Origin: CALLVY01 sp937899855
Lineage (GTDB): Bacteria; Bacteroidota; Bacteroidia; Chitinophagales; Saprospiraceae
Assembly: GCA_039820405.1 (NCBI GenBank)
Contig: JBCBQC010000006.1
Coordinates: 68,319 to 132,318, forward strand
Length of the DNA: 64,000 nucleotides
Direction of reading: 5' to 3'
The position numbers were made by a program, and so were the translations under genes. The notes under the pieces were generated by a model, which was not told where the DNA came from, made no database searches, and saw only the letters and a list, made by a program, of their open reading frames with translations. Positions 59,342 through 64,000 of the stretch are shown piece after piece; position 1 is the stretch's first letter; each line of letters opens with the position of its first letter.

Positions 59342-60646
59342 ATGAAACTAAAAGGATTACGTTGGTGGGTGGTGAGCCTGATTGCTTTGGCAACGGTGAT
59401 CAACTACATCGACCGACAATCGCTCAATGTCTTGTGGCCCGCCATCTCGGTAGATCTCTACCCGGACAAGACCGATCTTGAGCGCAAGGAAATTTACGCC
59501 CTGATTTCGGTGGTCTTTGTGTTTTCCTACGCCTTTGGCCAGGCCATCTTCGGTCGGATTTTCGACTGGGTAGGGACGCGCCTTGGTTTTGCCCTGTCGA
59601 TCGGAATTTGGTCGGTGGCGACGGCGCTGCACGCGCTAGCCCGTGGGGTGCTAAGTTTTAGCCTCTTCCGGGCCATCCTGGGGATGGCGGAGGCGGGCAA
59701 CTGGCCGGGAGCGACCAAGGGCAACGCGGAATGGTTTCCGACCAAAGAACGGGCTTTGGCTCAGGGGATTTTTAACTCGGGCGCTGCCATTGGGGGCATC
59801 ATCTCCATCCCGCTCATCGCCTTTTTGTCGGTGCATTTTCCCTGGCAGACGATCTTTATCCTGATCGGAATTACGGGAATGCTCTGGTTGATTCCCTGGC
59901 TGATTTTGGTCAAGGCGCCCCCCCGCTCGCATCCCTGGATCACGGAGGAAGAACGGCAGTACATCCTGAATGGCCAGCGAAACCAGGACCTGGATCGGGA
60001 CGGTGACTTTGACGAAGGCTACAATCCGTCCCTGCGACAACTGTTGTCCCATAAGGAAAGTTGGGGCGTCATCATCGCCTCGGCGGTCATCGATCCAATC
60101 TGGTGGCTGTTCGTGTTTTGGATTCCGATTTACCTCTCCGAAGTCTACGGTATGGATGTCAAAACGATTGGCATCTACGGCTGGGTTCCCTACGTTGGGG
60201 CGATGCTGGGGGCTTGGTTTGGGGGCTTACTGGCTCAGAACCGAATCAAAGCAGACTGGACGGTCGACCGGACCCGTAAGTTGGTCATCACCCTGGGCTG
60301 TTTGATCATGCTACCCGCCCTCCTGGCGATGTCGCGGCCCGGTAGCCCGGTAGCGGCCGTCCTCTTGATGGCAGTGATTCTATTTGGCTTCCAAACCGCC
60401 ATTGGCAATGTACAAACCTTGCCCAGCGATTTTTTTGGGGGCAAGACCGTCGGCACCCTGGCCGGGCTTTCGGGGATGGCGGCGAAGTTGGGGGCGGTAG
60501 GACTCACCGCGCTCGTACCCTGGCTTACCGCCGATGGCAACTACACTCCGGCCTTTATCATCGGTGCGGCCCTGGCCCTGATTGCCCTGGCCAGCATCTG
60601 GACCTTGTGTCCGAAAATTGAACCATTGAAACCATTAATTAAATAA
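59342..60646 (+). CDS. MFS transporter, hexuronate (ExuT-like) family
   Basis: 434 residues with about twelve hydrophobic segments. The first span, IALATVINYIDRQSLNVLWPAI, contains the NYxDR motif typical of the anion:cation symporter group, which includes ExuT and glucarate carriers. GRIFDWVGTRLGF is the signature loop between spans 2 and 3, and GMAEAGNWPGATKGNAEWFP also fits. It should carry the monouronate or DEH made in the periplasm by PL17 across the inner membrane with protons. Its place between kdgF and the DEH reductase supports this. Confidence 0.93.
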   Translation: MKLKGLRWWVVSLIALATVINYIDRQSLNVLWPAISVDLYPDKTDLERKEIYALISVVFVFSYAFGQAIFGRIFDWVGTRLGFALSIGIWSVATALHALARGVLSFSLFRAILGMAEAGNWPGATKGNAEWFPTKERALAQGIFNSGAAIGGIISIPLIAFLSVHFPWQTIFILIGITGMLWLIPWLILVKAPPRSHPWITEEERQYILNGQRNQDLDRDGDFDEGYNPSLRQLLSHKESWGVIIASAVIDPIWWLFVFWIPIYLSEVYGMDVKTIGIYGWVPYVGAMLGAWFGGLLAQNRIKADWTVDRTRKLVITLGCLIMLPALLAMSRPGSPVAAVLLMAVILFGFQTAIGNVQTLPSDFFGGKTVGTLAGLSGMAAKLGAVGLTALVPWLTADGNYTPAFIIGAALALIALASIWTLCPKIEPLKPLIK

Positions 60647-60712
60647 GTAATTCCGTTGGCTGCTTCGACTATTCCGTGGCCAACTAGATCGCAGATCAAA
60701 AAATCAATCAAC

Positions 60713-61471
60713 ATGAGTAACAATAAAGTAGCTATCGTAACCGGTGCCACCGGTGGAATTGGCTTTGAAGTGGCCAGAAGATTGGGGAAAGATGGATTTA
60801 CCGTCATCCTCAACGGCATTGAAGATACCAAGGGCGCCCAAAGGGTTGCGGAACTCCGGGCCGATGGGATCACGGCTGAATACTGTGGATTTGACGTTAC
60901 CGTAGAGGAAGCAGTCACCACCAGTATTACCCAGATTGGGGAGCGGTACGGAAAGATCGACGTGCTGGTCAACAATGCGGGGGGCTTGGGTGGCCGGTCG
61001 CGCTTCGAAGGGATGACAACCGACTTTTACCGCTTCGTCATGGCCCTAAACCTGGACTCGGTATTCTTTGCCTCCCGGGCGGCCATTCCCTTCCTCAAAA
61101 AGGGGGCACATCCCACCATCATCAATTATACCTCCAACGCCGCTTGGAATGCCGGCGGCCCCGGAGCGGGCATCTACGGAACGTCCAAGGCGGGGGTACA
61201 CGCCATCACCCGCGCCCTGGCCAAGGACTTGGCGGAATACGGGATTCGGGTCAATGCTGTTTCGCCCGGTACGATCGATACCCCTTTTCACAAACAAATC
61301 AAATCCACCAAACCGGAGGTGTTTGCCTCCTGGGCCAACAACATCCTGCTGGGCCGCTTGGGCAAACCGGAGGATGTGGCCGGCGTCATTGCCTTCTTGG
61401 TCAGTGAGGATGCCGCCTTCCTCACCGCCGAGACCATCCAAGTGGGGGGCGGTCAAGCGCTGGGAATTTAG
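60713..61471 (+). CDS. SDR oxidoreductase, probable DEH reductase
   Basis: 252 residues from ATG 60713. The Rossmann motif TGATGGIGFEVA, NNAGG, and the catalytic Tyr155 and Lys159 (YGTSK) are all present, and SPGTIDTPFHK follows. SDR enzymes at this place in alginate loci reduce DEH to 2-keto-3-deoxy-D-gluconate with NADH or NADPH, and the next two genes use KDG. The coenzyme cannot be assigned with confidence. It starts 66 bp after the transporter gene. An alternative in-frame start at 60656 would add a Pro- and Arg-rich extension not usual in the family. Confidence 0.88.
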   Translation: MSNNKVAIVTGATGGIGFEVARRLGKDGFTVILNGIEDTKGAQRVAELRADGITAEYCGFDVTVEEAVTTSITQIGERYGKIDVLVNNAGGLGGRSRFEGMTTDFYRFVMALNLDSVFFASRAAIPFLKKGAHPTIINYTSNAAWNAGGPGAGIYGTSKAGVHAITRALAKDLAEYGIRVNAVSPGTIDTPFHKQIKSTKPEVFASWANNILLGRLGKPEDVAGVIAFLVSEDAAFLTAETIQVGGGQALGI

Positions 61472-61519
61472 CACGGGAAGCGGCCAGCAAATTTTGGCAA
61501 CACCCACCAAACCATAGAT

Positions 61520-62557
61520 ATGAAAAAGATAGTAACCTTTGGAGAAATCATGCTGCGCCTGAGCCCTCCGGCCCGAAACCGCTTTTCCCAGGCCAACCGC
61601 TTCGACGCCATCTACGGCGGCGGCGAATCCAACGTAGCGGTCTCCCTGGCCAACTACGGCTTACCGGTAGAATTTGTCAGCCGTTTGCCCCAAAACGACA
61701 TCGGCGACTGCGCCCTGATAGAAATGCGCAAGCGAGGGGTCGGTACCCGGCACATCCTGCGGGGGGGGGAGCGGCTGGGCATCTACTTTCTGGAGGTCGG
61801 CGCCGTTAGCCGCGGCAGCAAAGTGGTGTACGACCGCGCCCACTCCGCCATGTCGACGATCGAAAAAGGAATGATCGATTGGGCGGCCATTTTTGAAGAT
61901 GCGCAGTGGTTCCACTGGACGGGGATTACCCCCGCCATTTCGCAGGGCGCCGCCGACGCTTGTCTAGAAGCCATCCAGATGGCCAATCGCCTGGGCATCA
62001 CCGTGTCAACCGATTTGAACTACCGCAAAAAGCTGTGGAACTACGGCAAGGCTCCCGGCGAGGTGATGCCCGAACTGGTGGCGGGTTGTGATGTGATCCT
62101 TGGCAACGAAGAAGATGCGGAGAAACACTTTGGTTTGCATCCCGAGGGGGTGGATGTCACCCAGGGGCATTCGGTGGCCGCCGAATCCTACCGGTCGGTC
62201 CTCCAGCAATTGATGGCGATGTTTCCACGGGCCCAAAAAGTCATCACCACCCTCCGCGGCTCGATCAGCGCTTCGCACAACACCTGGTCGGGCGTGCTTT
62301 ACGACGGCGAAAACCTGTACCAGGCCCCGACCTACGACATCACCCACATTGTGGATCGGGTGGGGGGCGGCGACAGCTTTATGGGCGGCCTGATTTACGG
62401 CTTGATCCACTACGCCAAGGACGACCAAAAGGCCCTGGATTTTGCGGTGGCGGCCTCCTGTTTGAAGCACACCATCTTTGGGGATGCGAACTTGGTAACG
62501 GTGGCGGAAGTCGAAAAATTAATGTCGGGCGACGCGAGTGGTCGGGTCAGTCGCTAG
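61520..62557 (+). CDS. kdgK: 2-keto-3-deoxygluconate kinase
   Basis: 345 residues of the PfkB ribokinase family. The N-terminal IYGGGESNVAVSLANYG binds substrate. The C-terminal signature IVDRVGGGDSFMGGLIYGLI contains the anion hole and the catalytic Asp. STDLNYRKKLW and ILGNEEDAEKHFGLHPEG are typical of KDG kinases. It phosphorylates KDG with ATP to KDPG. The length is slightly above the usual 310-340. It is followed 32 bp later by eda. Confidence 0.93.
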   Translation: MKKIVTFGEIMLRLSPPARNRFSQANRFDAIYGGGESNVAVSLANYGLPVEFVSRLPQNDIGDCALIEMRKRGVGTRHILRGGERLGIYFLEVGAVSRGSKVVYDRAHSAMSTIEKGMIDWAAIFEDAQWFHWTGITPAISQGAADACLEAIQMANRLGITVSTDLNYRKKLWNYGKAPGEVMPELVAGCDVILGNEEDAEKHFGLHPEGVDVTQGHSVAAESYRSVLQQLMAMFPRAQKVITTLRGSISASHNTWSGVLYDGENLYQAPTYDITHIVDRVGGGDSFMGGLIYGLIHYAKDDQKALDFAVAASCLKHTIFGDANLVTVAEVEKLMSGDASGRVSR

Positions 62558-62589
62558 GTTTGGACGTACCTTTTATCAATGCAAATGTT

Positions 62590-63258
62590 ATGGCAAAGTA
62601 TACAAAATGGCAAGTGTTTCGGGTCATGGAAGAAACTGGCTTGGTGCCGCTATTCTACCATGCGGACGTAGCGGTGGGCAAGCAGGTCTTGGACGCTTGT
62701 TACCAAGGTGGCGCGCGGCTTTTGGAATTTACCAACCGCGGGGATTTTGCCCATGAGGTTTTTGCGGCCTTGAACAAATACGCCCTGCGCGAACTGCCGG
62801 GGATGATCCTGGGGGTGGGGTCGGTGACGGATGCGGGGACGGCGAGTCTGTACTTGCAACTCGGTGCCAACTTCATCGTGACGCCCGTACTGCGGGAGGA
62901 CATCGCGGTGGTCTGTAATCGGCGCAAGGTCCTGTGGTCGCCCGGCTGCGGGAGCTTGACCGAGATTGCCCGTGCGGAGGAATTGGGTTGTGAGGTGGTC
63001 AAATTGTTTCCGGGGAGCACCTACGGCCCCGGTTTTGTAAAATCGGTCCTGGGGCCCCAGCCCTGGACTCGGATCATGCCGACGGGGGGTGTGTCGCCGA
63101 CGGCGGAGAGCTTGCGCGCTTGGTTTGGGGCGGGGGTTTTGTGCGTGGGGATGGGTTCGCAGCTGATCGGCAAGGCGCTTGTGGCGGAGGGGGATTATGG
63201 TTTGTTGAGGGAGCGTTGTGCAGCGGCTTTGGCTTTGATCCGGGAGGTGAGGGCGTAG
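62590..63258 (+). CDS. eda: KDPG aldolase
   Basis: 222 residues from ATG 62590. LLEFTNRGDFAHEVF carries the catalytic Glu and the Arg that binds carboxylate, and VVKLFPGSTYGPGFVKSVLGP carries the Schiff-base Lys138. IMPTGGVSPTAESLRAWF binds phosphate. It splits KDPG to pyruvate and glyceraldehyde-3-phosphate, the last step of the pathway encoded here. No clear terminator follows; the next gene is convergent. Confidence 0.95.
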   Translation: MAKYTKWQVFRVMEETGLVPLFYHADVAVGKQVLDACYQGGARLLEFTNRGDFAHEVFAALNKYALRELPGMILGVGSVTDAGTASLYLQLGANFIVTPVLREDIAVVCNRRKVLWSPGCGSLTEIARAEELGCEVVKLFPGSTYGPGFVKSVLGPQPWTRIMPTGGVSPTAESLRAWFGAGVLCVGMGSQLIGKALVAEGDYGLLRERCAAALALIREVRA

Positions 63259-63318
63259 AAAAGGACGGGAGATTTAAGCAGTGCCGCGCTTATTGGGGGA
63301 GGGGATCGAGCAGGGTGC

Positions 63319-64000
63319 TTAATACTCAGTGCTTGGCTCAAATATTTGCATCTGTCCCTTTTCTTTTGAATTATCAATTATATTTTCAATTGTTATGTAC
63401 TCATTTAGAAAACCCAAATCATTATTATCGTATGCTTTAATGATTTTATCTGTGTAAGCCGTCGATAGATTTTGTAGTATTGGAATTCTCAGTTTTCGTA
63501 AGTTTTGGCTCTGCCATCTTGGGTAACCTCCATTCATCTTATTGCCAATTTCATACAACTGTTCGAGTACGAATCTTGACATTAGAATAGAAGCTAATAA
63601 TTTTAGTGAGGGTAACTCCATACCGAGGATAAAGTACAAGTTATGGTGCGGATAATATTTGCCTTTATCGATGAACAGTAAGGTGTTTCCTGATATGTCG
63701 GGTAGCAATATCTTAGGCAAATGGGTTATCTCGGGTTTTATTTTATCGATGGTTTTATACCAATGAGCTGGATTCCTTTTGGCAACATGTCTTCTTTCCA
63801 ATTCCTCCCTGTTATTGAGGAAGTAACTTTTGGCCTTTGGATATTTCGCTAAATCTATCAACTGGCCATTTTTATCGAATGGATTGATAATACATTTATT
63901 ACTCTCCTTGAATCTATTTTTTCTCAGTTCCTTTGAAGTGATAATGGGTATCAGTAAGGATGATTCAATACTGTTTTTGAATGAATCACTGATAAATATC
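63319..64000 (-). CDS. DNA methyltransferase (Eco57I/type IIG-like), C-terminus only
   Basis: The frame stays open to the last base, so the start lies beyond the window; 227 residues are visible. IITSKELRKNRF, LIDLAKYPKAKSYFLNNREELERRH and WYKTIDKIKPEITHLPKILLPDISG are characteristic of the TaqI-like target-recognition domain at the C-terminus of Eco57I-type N6-adenine methyltransferases. GGYPRWQSQNLRKLRIPI also fits the specificity domain. Such proteins may carry an endonuclease domain at their N-terminus (type IIG) or act in BREX-like systems; that part is not visible. Base composition is much more AT-rich than in the alginate genes, a sign of horizontal transfer. Confidence 0.82.
   Translation of the reverse strand, partial: IFISDSFKNSIESSLLIPIITSKELRKNRFKESNKCIINPFDKNGQLIDLAKYPKAKSYFLNNREELERRHVAKRNPAHWYKTIDKIKPEITHLPKILLPDISGNTLLFIDKGKYYPHHNLYFILGMELPSLKLLASILMSRFVLEQLYEIGNKMNGGYPRWQSQNLRKLRIPILQNLSTAYTDKIIKAYDNNDLGFLNEYITIENIIDNSKEKGQMQIFEPSTEY

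Overview
The window looks like chromosome of a marine, alginate-degrading Bacteroidota. Several signs point this way: type IX secretion (T9SS) cargo tails of both types, a PorP/SprF protein, SusC/SusD transporters, a hybrid two-component regulator, little sign of Shine-Dalgarno sequences, and several promoters matching the Bacteroidota consensus TTG-N17..25-TAnnTTTG. The high GC content, the very large SprB-like adhesin and the DUF1800/DUF1501 pair suggest the Saprospiria (Lewinella-like). That placement is inference.

Layout. 1-7.6 kb: a truncated ChaN-like gene, a small CxxC protein, a putative regulon made of a membrane protein, an HTH_34-type regulator, a lipoprotein and a TonB receptor (two copies of one palindromic operator mark its two promoters), an Smr protein, a methyltransferase and queE. 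8-13 kb: a repeat-rich surface protein followed by DUF1800 and DUF1501 proteins, closed by a strong terminator. 13-18 kb: a Fic protein whose promoter is covered by a 14-bp inverted repeat, a Dna2-like helicase-nuclease, and a LytTR regulator with a degenerate receiver. 18.7-23.4 kb: two tandem paralogous T9SS-exported subtilisins. 23.5-29.6 kb: housekeeping genes (rplT, rpmI, infC starting at TTG, clpC, a STAS protein, rnz). 30-38 kb: a 2326-residue SprB-like T9SS type B protein and its PorP/SprF partner. 38-48 kb: dinB behind a terminator-like hairpin, a phosphoesterase lipoprotein, a HAD phosphatase, a hybrid two-component regulator, an EGF-like lipoprotein and tRNA-Lys.

48.5-63.3 kb is a complete alginate utilisation locus: GntR/FadR-type repressor, SusC, SusD, PL6 lyase, PL17 oligoalginate lyase, KdgF cupin, hexuronate-type MFS carrier, SDR reductase for DEH, KDG kinase and KDPG aldolase. 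Polymer is cut at the surface, oligomers enter through SusCD, PL17 releases monomers, KdgF linearises them, the SDR makes KDG, and KdgK plus Eda give pyruvate and glyceraldehyde-3-phosphate. The right edge enters an AT-rich gene encoding the C-terminus of an Eco57I-like DNA methyltransferase, probably the start of a horizontally acquired restriction-modification region.

The best leads are regulatory: the two-copy GTTTA-N5-TAAAC operator, the promoter/operator of fic, the repressor palindrome of the alginate regulator, a minus-strand terminator in the susC leader, and the leader of dinB. No CRISPR array, IS element, prophage or rRNA was seen.
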